A DNA stretch of 38,761 nt from positions 1 through 38,761 of the forward strand of contig JABDMU010000004.1 of assembly GCA_013001285.1 (NCBI GenBank), written 5' to 3'. Below the pieces are notes generated by a model that saw only the letters and a program-made list of their open reading frames with translations, was not told the DNA's origin and did not search any database. Positions 26,400-35,058 of the stretch are shown piece after piece (the first letter of the stretch is position 1; each line of letters opens with the position of its first letter). The position numbers were made by a program, and so were the translations under genes. This DNA is from Flavobacteriaceae bacterium. Its GTDB lineage: Bacteria > Bacteroidota > Bacteroidia > Flavobacteriales > Flavobacteriaceae.

Positions 26400-26855
26400 A
26401 TGAATACTTTAAAAGTAGGGGATGCCATTCCAAATATTACTGTAAACGATGAGGCTGGGAATGCCATCTCATTATCCAATTACAAAGGCAAAAAATTGGC
26501 AGTTTTTTTCTATCCGAAAGCGAGCACGCCAGGATGTACCGCTGAAGCTTGTAATTTAAGAGACCATTATAAGGAATTGCAGTCGAAAGGCTATGAAATA
26601 CTTGGCGTAAGCGCAGATTCTGAAAAAAGACAATCTAATTTTAAGAATAAGTACAAATTTCCGTTTCCATTGTTGGCTGATGAGGATAAAAAAGTGATCA
26701 ATGCTTTTGGTGTTTGGGGTCAAAAGAAATTTATGGGACGTACCTATGATGGTATACATCGAATGACATTCGTTTTTAATGAAGATGGCCTAGTTGAGCG
26801 TGTTATAGATAAGGTTAAAACCAAAGATCATGCTGCCCAGATCTTAGAGGCCTAA
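26400..26855 (+). CDS. bcp: Thioredoxin-dependent peroxiredoxin (Bcp/PrxQ)
   Basis: Reduces hydrogen peroxide and organic peroxides with thioredoxin. 151 residues, the normal size. YPKASTPGCTAEACNLRDHY holds the peroxidatic Cys46 and the resolving Cys51 five residues later, the atypical 2-Cys arrangement. GVSADSEKRQSNFKNKYKFPFPLLAD is the family core. No signal peptide, so cytoplasmic. A terminator follows immediately. Confidence 0.96.
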   Translation: MNTLKVGDAIPNITVNDEAGNAISLSNYKGKKLAVFFYPKASTPGCTAEACNLRDHYKELQSKGYEILGVSADSEKRQSNFKNKYKFPFPLLADEDKKVINAFGVWGQKKFMGRTYDGIHRMTFVFNEDGLVERVIDKVKTKDHAAQILEA

Positions 26856-26860
26856 AAAAA

Positions 26861-26889
26861 AGCAACTTTATAAAGTTGCTTTTTTTTTA
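26861..26889. terminator. Bidirectional terminator between bcp and the convergent gene
   Basis: Perfect 8-bp stem AGCAACTT / AAGTTGCT (26861-26868, 26873-26880) with TATA loop, A-run before and T-run after. It serves bcp on the plus strand and the minus-strand gene ending at 26887. Confidence 0.92.
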
Positions 26890-28341
26890 TTCATCTTTAT
26901 GTAAGACTTCTTCGGTTTCACAGCCAAAGAGACTTTGTTTCTTAATGATTTCGGCGGTTCCAGGTGGTAAATATTCTTGCCATCCTTCTTTGCCTTCGTT
27001 AATCATGGTCAAAACATTTCGTGAAAAGATATTCAATATTCCTGGATTGAAATCAGCGATATCAACTACTTTTCCATTGTATTTGAAGAATTTATACAAT
27101 TCTTTCATACGAGGATGAACTTTCAAGTTTTCGCTGTTGGTAATGCTGCCATCCTCATTTTGCATAGGATATAAATAAACGCGTAGATCTTTAAAGAATA
27201 GTTTACCAAAGGCCTCAAGAATACCACCACTTAAGTGTCTGTAATACTTTTCGTCAAAAATTTCGATTAGATTATTCACACCCATTGACAATCCCATTCG
27301 GCTTTTAGAGTATTGTGAAAAATATTCAACGAGTTTATAATATTCTTTAAAATTAGAGATCAACACCGTTTGCCCAAGTGAACACAATAATTTAGCACGA
27401 TCCATAAAATCCTGCTCATCAATTTCACCTTCCGCTCTAAGGTTCGATAAGGTGATTTCGAAAATAACTTGGGTTTTCTCTGGATTTACACGGTTTTCCT
27501 TTTTGAACATCTCGAAGGACTTCTCATACATGTCCATATTCACCTTTGTTACAGGTCGAAAACTTCCTCGTAAGGCCAGTATATTTTTTTTATATAAAAC
27601 ACGAGCAGGCAGCACATTATTCCCATCAGGAGCGAACATTACCGCATCGGTCATGCCATTTTTAACAAGTTGTAGACTCATTAAACGGTTATCGACCTCC
27701 TCATAAAGTGGGCCTGAGAAATTTATAGTATCAATTTCTAACTGATCTTGATCAAGGTGATCATATAAGTAGCGTAACAGCTTTTTAGGCTCATTGTATT
27801 TGTAAAAAGCACCATAAATTAAATTGGTTCCAAGAATCCCTAAGGTTTCCTGTTGTAATCTTGCGTCATTTTCTTTAAATCGAAGATGAAGAATAATGTC
27901 ATTATATTCTTGATACGGTTCGATTTGATATCGAATGCCTACCCATCCATGTCCTTTATAACGCTTGGCAAAATCAATAGTAGTTACTGTATTGGCATAA
28001 GTAAAAAAGATCTTATCTGGATGTTTTAAACGCGTAATTCGTTCTTCTATGAGATTGATCTCATGATCCAACATTTTCTTCAAACGTGCTTCAGTCACAT
28101 AACGGCCATCATTTTCATGTCCGTAAATGGCATCACTAAAGTCTTTATCATAAGCTGACATTGCTTTTGCAATAGTACCAGAGGCACCACCAGCTCTAAA
28201 AAATTGACGAACAGTTTCTTGTCCAGCTCCGATCTCTGCGAAGGTACCGTAGATATCATCGTTCAGGTTAACACGTAGGGCTTTTTGTTTTAACGACGGT
28301 ATGTTATCAAATTCTTTATCCCCTTTCAGCTTAATTTCCAT
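26887..28341 (-). CDS. Conserved cytoplasmic protein of unknown function (484 residues)
   Basis: No signal peptide, membrane segment or familiar catalytic motif. The strikingly conserved-looking N-terminal region (LNDDIYGTFAEIGAGQETVRQFFRAGGASGTIAKAMSAYDK) contains glycine-rich IGAGQE and RAGGASGTIA. A later segment reads TNLIYGAFYKYNEPKKLLRYLYDHL. I recall the family in many Bacteroidota and some cyanobacteria, sometimes under clearly wrong names such as TonB-dependent receptor or nicotinate-nucleotide adenylyltransferase; nothing in the sequence supports either. It is alone on its transcript, with a -7 box upstream. I cannot assign a function. Confidence 0.85.
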   Translation of the reverse strand: MEIKLKGDKEFDNIPSLKQKALRVNLNDDIYGTFAEIGAGQETVRQFFRAGGASGTIAKAMSAYDKDFSDAIYGHENDGRYVTEARLKKMLDHEINLIEERITRLKHPDKIFFTYANTVTTIDFAKRYKGHGWVGIRYQIEPYQEYNDIILHLRFKENDARLQQETLGILGTNLIYGAFYKYNEPKKLLRYLYDHLDQDQLEIDTINFSGPLYEEVDNRLMSLQLVKNGMTDAVMFAPDGNNVLPARVLYKKNILALRGSFRPVTKVNMDMYEKSFEMFKKENRVNPEKTQVIFEITLSNLRAEGEIDEQDFMDRAKLLCSLGQTVLISNFKEYYKLVEYFSQYSKSRMGLSMGVNNLIEIFDEKYYRHLSGGILEAFGKLFFKDLRVYLYPMQNEDGSITNSENLKVHPRMKELYKFFKYNGKVVDIADFNPGILNIFSRNVLTMINEGKEGWQEYLPPGTAEIIKKQSLFGCETEEVLHKDE

Positions 28342-28369
28342 GCGTAAGAATTGGTTACATAATATTAAA

Positions 28370-28377
28370 CAAAGGTA
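28370..28377 (-). promoter_or_regulatory. Candidate -7 box for the 484-residue protein gene
   Basis: TACCTTTG on the minus strand matches TAnnTTTG, 28 bases before the ATG at 28341. No clear -33 element. Confidence 0.38.
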
Positions 28378-28409
28378 TTAAATTAGTGACTTAAAGAAAA
28401 AAATAACCT

Positions 28410-28417
28410 TATTTTTG
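28410..28417 (+). promoter_or_regulatory. Candidate -7 box for the MBL hydrolase gene
   Basis: TATTTTTG matches TAnnTTTG and ends 17 bases before the TTG start at 28435, implying a leader of roughly 10 bases. Confidence 0.4.
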
Positions 28418-28434
28418 TTTTAAAATTCGCACGA

Positions 28435-29196
28435 TTGAAAATCACCTTTTTAGGAACAGGGACATCTCAGGGTATTCCCGTTATTGGCAGTACTCACCCC
28501 GTATGCTTGAGTCAAGACAAGAAAGATAAACGTTTGCGGGTATCTGTTCTTGTTGAATGGAATGACTATAGCTATGTCATTGACTGTGGTCCGGATTTTA
28601 GATATCAGATGTTACGATCAAAATGTAATAAGATCGACGGCATCTTATTTACCCACGAACACTCCGATCATGTTGCTGGCTTAGATGATATCAGACCGTT
28701 CGTATTTCGCCAAGGGGATCTGCCTATTTATGGACATAAACGGGTGCTAGAAGCTATTAGAACGCGTTTTGCCTATGTATTTGAAACAGAAAATAAATAC
28801 CCAGGAGCGCCTTCTGTTCATGAAATCGAAATAAAAAATGCACCCTTCCAACTGGGAGATATAAAAGTAATTCCCATTGATGTTAATCATAATTATGTCC
28901 AGGTTTTTGGGTTTCGATTTAAAGATTTCGCCTATATCACTGATGCCAAAACAATTTCAGATGAGGAAATAAAAAAATTAAAAGAATTAAAAGTTTTGGT
29001 TATAAATGCATTAAGGCAAAAGCCACATCATTCTCATTTCAACCTTGAGGAGGCTTTAAATTTTATTGATTTGGTGAAACCAGAAAGGGCCTATCTTACG
29101 CATATTAGTCACCATCTTGGATTTCATGAAGAAGTGCAACAAAGCTTACCAAATAACGTTTTTTTAGCATACGATAATCTTGAAATAACTATTTAG
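28435..29196 (+). CDS. MBL-fold metallo-hydrolase (PhnP/RNase Z-like)
   Basis: 253 residues, starting with TTG at 28435. The first beta strand KITFLGTGTSQGIPVIG begins right after, and no ATG is available upstream behind the promoter-like box, so TTG is the start. The metal motif THEHSDHVAGLDD gives His74, His76, Asp78 and His79. Further ligands are likely in VIPIDVNHNY, YITDAKTIS and the final HISHHLGFHEE. This branch of the lactamase fold includes PhnP-type phosphodiesterases and is common in Bacteroidota; the substrate is unknown, possibly a cyclic phosphate. The next gene starts at the very next base. Confidence 0.9.
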   Translation: MKITFLGTGTSQGIPVIGSTHPVCLSQDKKDKRLRVSVLVEWNDYSYVIDCGPDFRYQMLRSKCNKIDGILFTHEHSDHVAGLDDIRPFVFRQGDLPIYGHKRVLEAIRTRFAYVFETENKYPGAPSVHEIEIKNAPFQLGDIKVIPIDVNHNYVQVFGFRFKDFAYITDAKTISDEEIKKLKELKVLVINALRQKPHHSHFNLEEALNFIDLVKPERAYLTHISHHLGFHEEVQQSLPNNVFLAYDNLEITI

Positions 29197-29697
29197 ATGA
29201 AAAAAAATATATATCTCTATCTTTTTGTATTTGCATTATTACTAGCCATTTTTATGTATGTCAATTCGAAAAATATCGTCGACAAATATGAAACCGATAT
29301 TTCAACCTTGAAAGAGAAGGATTTAGAAAACAAGTCCATAATCACGAAATTAGAAGATGAAAATCTAGATCTGCTTTATTTTAACCTAGAACATAATGAT
29401 GACGCCTTAAGTTATTTAGAAAGAGATGGCTATGATACAGACGAATTTATTCCTTTTTTAAAAGACGAATTATACAGTTTAAATGAGGTAGAGGGAGATC
29501 ACCCGATGGTACCTTATGCTTCGATGAGTGGCAATAAAATGTTGATCAATAAAATTAGATTACTCAATCATAAGTGGATCATTGCCGATTTTTCTGATGG
29601 CGAATACTGGGGTGAAATGTTACTCACCTATGAAATCACTGAAAATAAAGAGTTGAAGTTTAAACTGGTAGAATCACTCTTATATCCACCACAATAG
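29197..29697 (+). CDS. Membrane-anchored coiled-coil protein of unknown function
   Basis: 166 residues. Starts with ATG directly after the TAG stop of the MBL gene, so they are co-translated. A single N-terminal membrane helix or uncleaved signal (IYLYLFVFALLLAIFMYV, residues 4-22) is followed by a charged likely coiled coil (DKYETDISTLKEKDLENKSIITKLEDE, residues 30-60). A compact C-terminal domain ends with HKWIIADFSDGEYWGEMLLTYEI. It looks like a conserved flavobacterial protein; I assign no function. Confidence 0.82.
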   Translation: MKKNIYLYLFVFALLLAIFMYVNSKNIVDKYETDISTLKEKDLENKSIITKLEDENLDLLYFNLEHNDDALSYLERDGYDTDEFIPFLKDELYSLNEVEGDHPMVPYASMSGNKMLINKIRLLNHKWIIADFSDGEYWGEMLLTYEITENKELKFKLVESLLYPPQ

Positions 29698-29699
29698 TA

Positions 29700-30356
29700 T
29701 TAAAGCCTTTCGACGAGCCAATTTTTAAAATCATAGAAGTTTTGTGGTGCAACACCATGGCCAACTGGAAATTCATTGTAAACATGCTTTATGTTTAAAC
29801 CATTGAGAAATTCTGGTGTTTTTCGTGCCCAAAGCACTGGAATAACCTGATCTGAACTGCCGTGTGAACAGTAAAAATCAAGGTGCGAATAGGCCTTTTG
29901 GTCCTCATGAATGCTTATTATTTCTGGGCTTACATAGCCACTTAAAGCAATAACATTTTTTACTTTATCAGGATAACTTAGGGCCACCGCAATACTTAAA
30001 ATTGTGCCTTGGCTAAAACCTAATAGCGTAACCCTACTGTTATCAACCTCATAAGCACTGCAAGCTTCATCTAAGAATTTGGCTATTTTATCACGCGATT
30101 CAATGGCCTGTTCGTTGTCGTTCCATTTTCCTTGTGGTGCATCAAAATGAATAGTATACCATGCGTTTCCAAAGGGTTGCATCGGGAAAGGAGCACGAAT
30201 AGAGATGATAAAAAGTTCCAGAGGCAATTCTGAAGCGAATGAAAACAAATCGTTTTCATCACTGCCATAGCCATGTAACATAAATAAAACAGGCGGGTTT
30301 ACCTTTAGACTTGATGGCCTAATAATATGATGAAGTGATAGCTCTTTTGATGTCAT
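29700..30356 (-). CDS. Alpha/beta hydrolase, phospholipase/carboxylesterase family
   Basis: 218 residues, cytoplasmic. LHGYGSDENDLFSFA is the oxyanion region; the nucleophile is in GFSQG (Ser115); Asp169 (CSHGSSDQVIP) and His200 (FPVGHGVAPQ) complete the triad. This is the typical layout of the small carboxylesterase family that hydrolyses short acyl esters. Its ATG overlaps the stop of the preceding membrane-protein gene by 4 bases, and it is the last gene of a four-gene operon. Convergent with the coiled-coil gene, 2 bases apart. Confidence 0.9.
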   Translation of the reverse strand: MTSKELSLHHIIRPSSLKVNPPVLFMLHGYGSDENDLFSFASELPLELFIISIRAPFPMQPFGNAWYTIHFDAPQGKWNDNEQAIESRDKIAKFLDEACSAYEVDNSRVTLLGFSQGTILSIAVALSYPDKVKNVIALSGYVSPEIISIHEDQKAYSHLDFYCSHGSSDQVIPVLWARKTPEFLNGLNIKHVYNEFPVGHGVAPQNFYDFKNWLVERL

Positions 30357-30685
30357 TTACCTAGTCCCGAAAAAAGATTCTGATAAATTTTTCCAACCAA
30401 TGGTGCAGCATCTGCACGTCCTGTCACAGCGGTCATAAGGCTAAATAGGAAAAGGACTCCAAAAAATATATAAAAGGAGAGCCTAACGATCCAAAAATCT
30501 AAAGTCGAAACTACGATGCCCACAGCAAAAAACGAAAGCCATAATCCAATGGATTGTCTCAGGTGAAAACTTGCAAACGGGTTTTTTTTATCATTGTTCA
30601 TAAAATAACCAACAATAAATCCAATAATTGTTAGATAACCAATAATAGCGGGAATCTTACCTTCTTCAATAATATCTTCGGTCAT
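30353..30685 (-). CDS. Small membrane protein (DUF4870-like)
   Basis: 110 residues with three predicted membrane helices (IGYLTIIGFIVGYFM, LSFFAVGIVVSTLDFW, SFYIFFGVLFLFSLMTAV). The segment NPFASFHLRQSIGLWL resembles the conserved turn of DUF4870-type proteins. Function unknown. It lies between the dihydroorotase homologue (11-base gap) and the esterase (4-base overlap), so it is expressed with them. Confidence 0.8.
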   Translation of the reverse strand: MTEDIIEEGKIPAIIGYLTIIGFIVGYFMNNDKKNPFASFHLRQSIGLWLSFFAVGIVVSTLDFWIVRLSFYIFFGVLFLFSLMTAVTGRADAAPLVGKIYQNLFSGLGK

Positions 30686-30696
30686 ATCAATAAAAT

Positions 30697-31947
30697 TTAA
30701 TGTATCAATTTGTTATTATGAATGATGCCATATACTTCTCCTTTCAATTTATGTCCTTCAAAAATAGCATTTTTCGATTTAGAAAGAATATCATTTTTTG
30801 TAAATGTCGACTTTGAATCAGGGTTAAATAAAGTACAATTTAAAACATGTCCAGGATTGATCGGAGTTTCGCTTAATCCAAAACGATCCTTACCTCGCGT
30901 GAGGTATTTAATTACTGATTTTATGGGAAGAAAAGAATTCAATGCTCCAAAAGCACTTTCTAGCCCAATAGTACCAAATGCCGCAAAATCAAATTCGATC
31001 TTTTTGAGTTCGATATCTAAAGGGTTATGATCACTTGTTACCATATCGATGGTACCATCCTTTAGTCCATTTAAAAGTGCTTCAATATCGTGTTGTGTTC
31101 GTAGTGGTGGACTTACTTTAAAATGAGTATTGAAGGTATTAAGATCGTCATCGGAAAACACCAAATTATGAATGGCCACTGAACAACTGACATCCAAATT
31201 TTTTGCCTTGGCATCCCTGATAAGTTTAACTGAACCTGCCGTTGAAATTGTTGGTATATGAAGTTTACCTCCTGTATATTCTAATATAAATAGATCTCTT
31301 GCAATTTGTAATTCTTCAGCTAATCCCGGTATGCCTTTTAATCCTAGTTTTGTGCTAACCGCGTCTTCATTCATGACCCCGTTTCCTGCAATGGCATCGT
31401 CTTGTGGAAATGAACACACCAAAGCATCAAATCCGCTCGCGTACTGAAGCGCTATTTTCATAAGATTAGGATTTACAATCGATGATTTATAGTCACCAAA
31501 CGCAACTGCTCCTGCATTTTTCATGTCATATAATTCGGCCAAAGCTTCACCCTTACCATCACGAGTCAATGCGCCAATTGGCAACAAATCTACCGCATGT
31601 TGCTCTGCTTTTGAGATCAAAAAAGAAACGTCTGTACTTGTAGAAATAATCGGATTTGTATTGGCGTTTAAAGCTACTGCAGTAAAACCTGATCGCGCGG
31701 CTGTCTTTAAGCCGTTTTCAAGTGTTTCACGCTCTTCATAACCAGGTTCTCCAAATGAAACACTACTGTCAAACCAACCTTGCGATATATGAAGGTTGTC
31801 AAGTTTAATCTGTTTGTAATTTTTTGGATTACTTATTCTGGATGCCATTTTAGTAATAATGCCTTTCTCAACTAAAATATCCTGCGTTTTGTTGTTAAAA
31901 TCGCTTTTGGGATCAATAATAGTTGCTGACTTTATTAGTACATTCAT
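30697..31947 (-). CDS. Dihydroorotase homologue lacking metal-binding histidines
   Basis: 416 residues with the overall class I dihydroorotase fold: ATIIDPKSDFNNKTQDILVEKG at the start, NTNP in the substrate loop, MVTSDHNPLD near residue 310. The canonical metal and substrate motif D-x-H-V-H-L-R-E-P-G is here D60-S-S-V-S-F-G-E-P-G. Both metal histidines and the substrate arginine are replaced. The second histidine motif is also degenerate (LHIPTIST). I infer a non-catalytic homologue, as known for pseudo-dihydroorotases that support aspartate transcarbamoylase, or a different activity. A true pyrC must then exist elsewhere. It overlaps the BatA-like gene by 4 bases. Confidence 0.88.
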   Translation of the reverse strand: MNVLIKSATIIDPKSDFNNKTQDILVEKGIITKMASRISNPKNYKQIKLDNLHISQGWFDSSVSFGEPGYEERETLENGLKTAARSGFTAVALNANTNPIISTSTDVSFLISKAEQHAVDLLPIGALTRDGKGEALAELYDMKNAGAVAFGDYKSSIVNPNLMKIALQYASGFDALVCSFPQDDAIAGNGVMNEDAVSTKLGLKGIPGLAEELQIARDLFILEYTGGKLHIPTISTAGSVKLIRDAKAKNLDVSCSVAIHNLVFSDDDLNTFNTHFKVSPPLRTQHDIEALLNGLKDGTIDMVTSDHNPLDIELKKIEFDFAAFGTIGLESAFGALNSFLPIKSVIKYLTRGKDRFGLSETPINPGHVLNCTLFNPDSKSTFTKNDILSKSKNAIFEGHKLKGEVYGIIHNNKLIH

Positions 31948-33860
31948 CTAATATATTTTAGAATAAGCATTTCTATGATCAAGAAAATCAGGGCAAAAAT
32001 AACAAACCATTTCCATAAGGCGTTAATATTTGTAGCACTTTTTATCTCTGACATAACCTGAGGTATGGAATCTACCGATCTTAGATACGGATAATTCGCC
32101 AAATCATAGTAAATTAAGTTACTTTCTGATCTGGCATAGTTATAGCTAACACGTTCAATTACAGTTCCATTTGAATTAACCGAATAAATTCCAGCTTCTG
32201 AAGGCGATTCAAGGGTAGTGACCACAACTTTATTGGTCAAGCTGCGTTGCTGTGGAATGACCTCTGAAGTGGCCGATTTTAGCTTTAATATGTCATCTTG
32301 TTGTAGCGAAGTATTCACGTTAAAGGTATTTTCCTTCCCGACGGTGTAGTACAATTTAGGTAGTTTAAAACTTTGATTAGCGATATTATATAGTGTAGGA
32401 ACGATCAAAGGGGAATTTATAACATTGGAATTTTCAAGGTTTAAAGGCGCTGTAAACAAAAATATATTGGCATTTTGAATTAAAAAAGGGTGATTGTCCT
32501 CAAAGGAAAGGATACTTCCAGAACGCGAATTAATCTCGTAAAAATGGTTCACTTTAGGATACTGAAAATTTGATACTTTTTTATCGAATACATCGGCAAA
32601 TAAAGGGTGTTCATAATTTATATTTGTCACCTTTTTTTCCTGTTCTTTTTTGGAAACAAAGGCTGTATTTGAATTTAATGTAATAAATTGATTATAAGAA
32701 TTTAAAACAATATTATCTGAAGGAATAATTAATACATAACCATCATTTTCTAAAAAGGCATTTAAAGCGTTGATCAAGGCTTGTGGGAACGCTTCTATTT
32801 CATTTAAAATGATCAGGTTTTGATCGTTAATATCGTTATAATTCAACTGATTAAATGCAACTGATTTAAAATCGAATTCATCATCGGTAAAAATGCGAAA
32901 TAAGAAGTCGGCATTATTCGAATTGATACTAAGTACATTTATCTTTTTACGCTCATTGATGTTAAAGTAAAAACTATTATCAAATTGAAGCATGGCGTCT
33001 TCAACTGTGACCTTTCCATTAATTTCACCTTTATTTGGCAAGGAAAAAACCGCTTGGTTTGAACCTTCAGCTACAGCAGTTTTTGAAATCAACTCCTCGT
33101 TATCAAACATTGAAATTGGTACGTTCTCTAAACTAGACTCTTGATAATTAATGACCACATTCAAGTTCATTGAACTCGCCGAAGCTCCCGAAACATAAAC
33201 ACTATCGATACTGATGTTATTTGTGTTAACCGATCTTAGCTGAGTCCAAAATGTGTTGACCAGACTATCAGTTTGCTTTGGAAGGGCAGATCCCTGCTGA
33301 AAATCGGAAATCACCACTAAATTTCTGACCACATCGCCTGAATTCCTAAAATAGTTTTTTCCTTTTAATAAAACTGACTCATAATCAAGTTGTGAATTCG
33401 TATACGGCAATTGAAGCAGTTCATTGCGAACAGATTTGATAGTAACATTTCTAAAAACCTGATCGTTTGTAAAGATCGTTAGCTCCTCATTTTCGTTAAC
33501 CGAACTCAATAGATCCTGCAACGCGCGTTTCATCAGTTCTCCTTTTTCGCCCTTGGCTTGCATACTAAAAGAATTGTCTAAATAAATGACGGTTTCATTT
33601 TTTGAATTCAGGCTTTTATTCTGCGATGTGAAAGGCTGGGCAAATGCCAGAATAATTGCACTTAAGATCAATAAGCGAGTTAAAAGGGTGAGCCATTTCT
33701 TAAGTTGTTGACTCTTACGCGTTTGAATCGTTACATTCTTTAAAAACTCAACATTGGTAAAGGGAACTTTTTGAAATCGGCGTAACTGAAAAAGATGAAC
33801 AATTATCGGAATGATGAGCAGGAGTAAGGCGTAAAGAATTTCAGGGTTTTTAAATTGCAT
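31944..33860 (-). CDS. BatA/VWA-domain membrane protein
   Basis: 638 residues. The N-terminal BatA module has membrane helices at about 8-25 (LYALLLLIIPIIVHLF) and 58-77 (LTLLTRLLILSAIILAFAQPF), typical spacing PFTNVEFLKNV between them. A von Willebrand A-like domain follows, with DNSFS (Asp95, Ser97, Ser99) as the MIDAS motif. A long extracytoplasmic part precedes a C-terminal helix (LWKWFVIFALIFLIIEMLI). Such proteins occur with Bacteroides aerotolerance loci and related multi-gene clusters, but no MoxR ATPase gene is nearby. It is the first gene of the operon with the dihydroorotase homologue. Confidence 0.87.
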   Translation of the reverse strand: MQFKNPEILYALLLLIIPIIVHLFQLRRFQKVPFTNVEFLKNVTIQTRKSQQLKKWLTLLTRLLILSAIILAFAQPFTSQNKSLNSKNETVIYLDNSFSMQAKGEKGELMKRALQDLLSSVNENEELTIFTNDQVFRNVTIKSVRNELLQLPYTNSQLDYESVLLKGKNYFRNSGDVVRNLVVISDFQQGSALPKQTDSLVNTFWTQLRSVNTNNISIDSVYVSGASASSMNLNVVINYQESSLENVPISMFDNEELISKTAVAEGSNQAVFSLPNKGEINGKVTVEDAMLQFDNSFYFNINERKKINVLSINSNNADFLFRIFTDDEFDFKSVAFNQLNYNDINDQNLIILNEIEAFPQALINALNAFLENDGYVLIIPSDNIVLNSYNQFITLNSNTAFVSKKEQEKKVTNINYEHPLFADVFDKKVSNFQYPKVNHFYEINSRSGSILSFEDNHPFLIQNANIFLFTAPLNLENSNVINSPLIVPTLYNIANQSFKLPKLYYTVGKENTFNVNTSLQQDDILKLKSATSEVIPQQRSLTNKVVVTTLESPSEAGIYSVNSNGTVIERVSYNYARSESNLIYYDLANYPYLRSVDSIPQVMSEIKSATNINALWKWFVIFALIFLIIEMLILKYIR

Positions 33861-33879
33861 TCTGTGATAAGTTCTAGGT

Positions 33880-33913
33880 CAAAGATAGTAAATGATATCT
33901 TAAAGAAATCAAA
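33880..33913 (-). promoter_or_regulatory. Promoter of the BatA-like operon
   Basis: Minus strand: TTTG (33913-33910), 22 bases, TATCTTTG (33887-33880), then 19 bases to the ATG at 33860. A good match to the Bacteroidota -33/-7 pattern. Confidence 0.5.
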
Positions 33914-33946
33914 AAAATAGCCATTGGAAATGTTTGGAAATAAGAC

Positions 33947-34954
33947 TTAGCAAAAAAAGAAATAATCGGTCATGGGCATCATTTTTTCTGCATGTAAAAA
34001 AGATTTGATCTCCTTCTGGGCCTGAACATTAGCAACAGTAATGATGCTTTGCGGATTTTTTAAATCCGAAAGACATTTGAATTCAAGCAGTTTCTGATTA
34101 TAAATGTCCTTTCCAATTTTTTTCGGATTATCACAAATCCAGTAGAAGGGGACTTTCTTATCAATTAAGATCCTAGCGACATTTTTACCTTTAGATCCAG
34201 CACCCCAAATAACCAATGGTCGTTTAGCATTGTAATTCAATTTAATAAAATAATGAACTTTTAGGTCTAAAAAGTAATTTTGTTCATAATGCGGATCCGT
34301 TCTTGATGTACGTGTAGGGTAATCGCGCCAGTAGTGAAGTATGTCTGTACTCGGAATACATTTGTAATTGGCTTCATAAAAACGAAAGGCCAAATCATAA
34401 TCTTCAGGGTATCTGTTGACATCAAAAGCTCCGCAATTAATTAAATCATCGCGATGTAGTAACCAACAAGGTGAGGGGATTACACATTCTTTATATATCT
34501 CAGTATAATTGATCCCCGTTCTCGTGAGTTTATTAAGCCATTTCTCATAGTTTGTGTAGCCTTCTCCAAGACCTGATTCAGAAAAATATTTCACCAAGCC
34601 CAAGGCCAGGTGACCTTTACCATACTTTAGTAAATCGTTAATCATGACCTCGAGTTTGATATCAGCCATAAGATCATCGCTATCCATTCTAGTAATTAAT
34701 TCTCCATTGCTTTTTGAAAACGCTAAACGTAAGGCTTCAATAATGCCTTTGCCTGTGTTATTATAGACTTTAATACGTTGATCCTGCTTAGTATATGCCT
34801 CAACTAGTGAGAAAGACGTATCGGTTGAATGGTCATTGATCATGATCAGTTCCCAATTGTCGTAGCTTTGCGCTAGAATGGAATCGATACATGCATTCAG
34901 ATAAGGTGATGTATTTTTAAAAGGAATGAGAATACTTACCAGAGGTTTTTCCAT
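33947..34954 (-). CDS. Glycosyltransferase family 2 with C-terminal Rossmann-like domain
   Basis: 335 residues from the ATG at 34954 (MEKPLVSILIPFKN, the usual GT2 opening); in-frame starts at 34978 (TTG) and 34975 (ATG) would add a few unlike residues. GT2 motifs are MINDHSTD and MDSDD (metal and sugar-nucleotide binding). The last 90 residues contain a second nucleotide-binding fold, VIWGAGSKGKNVARIL, followed by WICDNPKKIGKDI, like the N-terminal part of sugar acetyltransferases. Donor and acceptor unknown. It stands alone, separated from the BatA-like operon by a promoter. Confidence 0.88.
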   Translation of the reverse strand: MEKPLVSILIPFKNTSPYLNACIDSILAQSYDNWELIMINDHSTDTSFSLVEAYTKQDQRIKVYNNTGKGIIEALRLAFSKSNGELITRMDSDDLMADIKLEVMINDLLKYGKGHLALGLVKYFSESGLGEGYTNYEKWLNKLTRTGINYTEIYKECVIPSPCWLLHRDDLINCGAFDVNRYPEDYDLAFRFYEANYKCIPSTDILHYWRDYPTRTSRTDPHYEQNYFLDLKVHYFIKLNYNAKRPLVIWGAGSKGKNVARILIDKKVPFYWICDNPKKIGKDIYNQKLLEFKCLSDLKNPQSIITVANVQAQKEIKSFLHAEKMMPMTDYFFFC

Positions 34955-35016
34955 GGCACGAAGATAGACTTTCATCAATTTAACAAAAACTTATGTTAAT
35001 AATAATAATGAGATAT

Positions 35017-35024
35017 TATTTTTG
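35017..35024 (+). promoter_or_regulatory. Candidate -7 box of the M61 peptidase gene
   Basis: TATTTTTG matches TAnnTTTG, 34 bases before the ATG at 35059. No strong -33 TTG. Confidence 0.4.
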
Positions 35025-35058
35025 TGCGAGAACATTTAAAATTATACTCCTTTAAACT

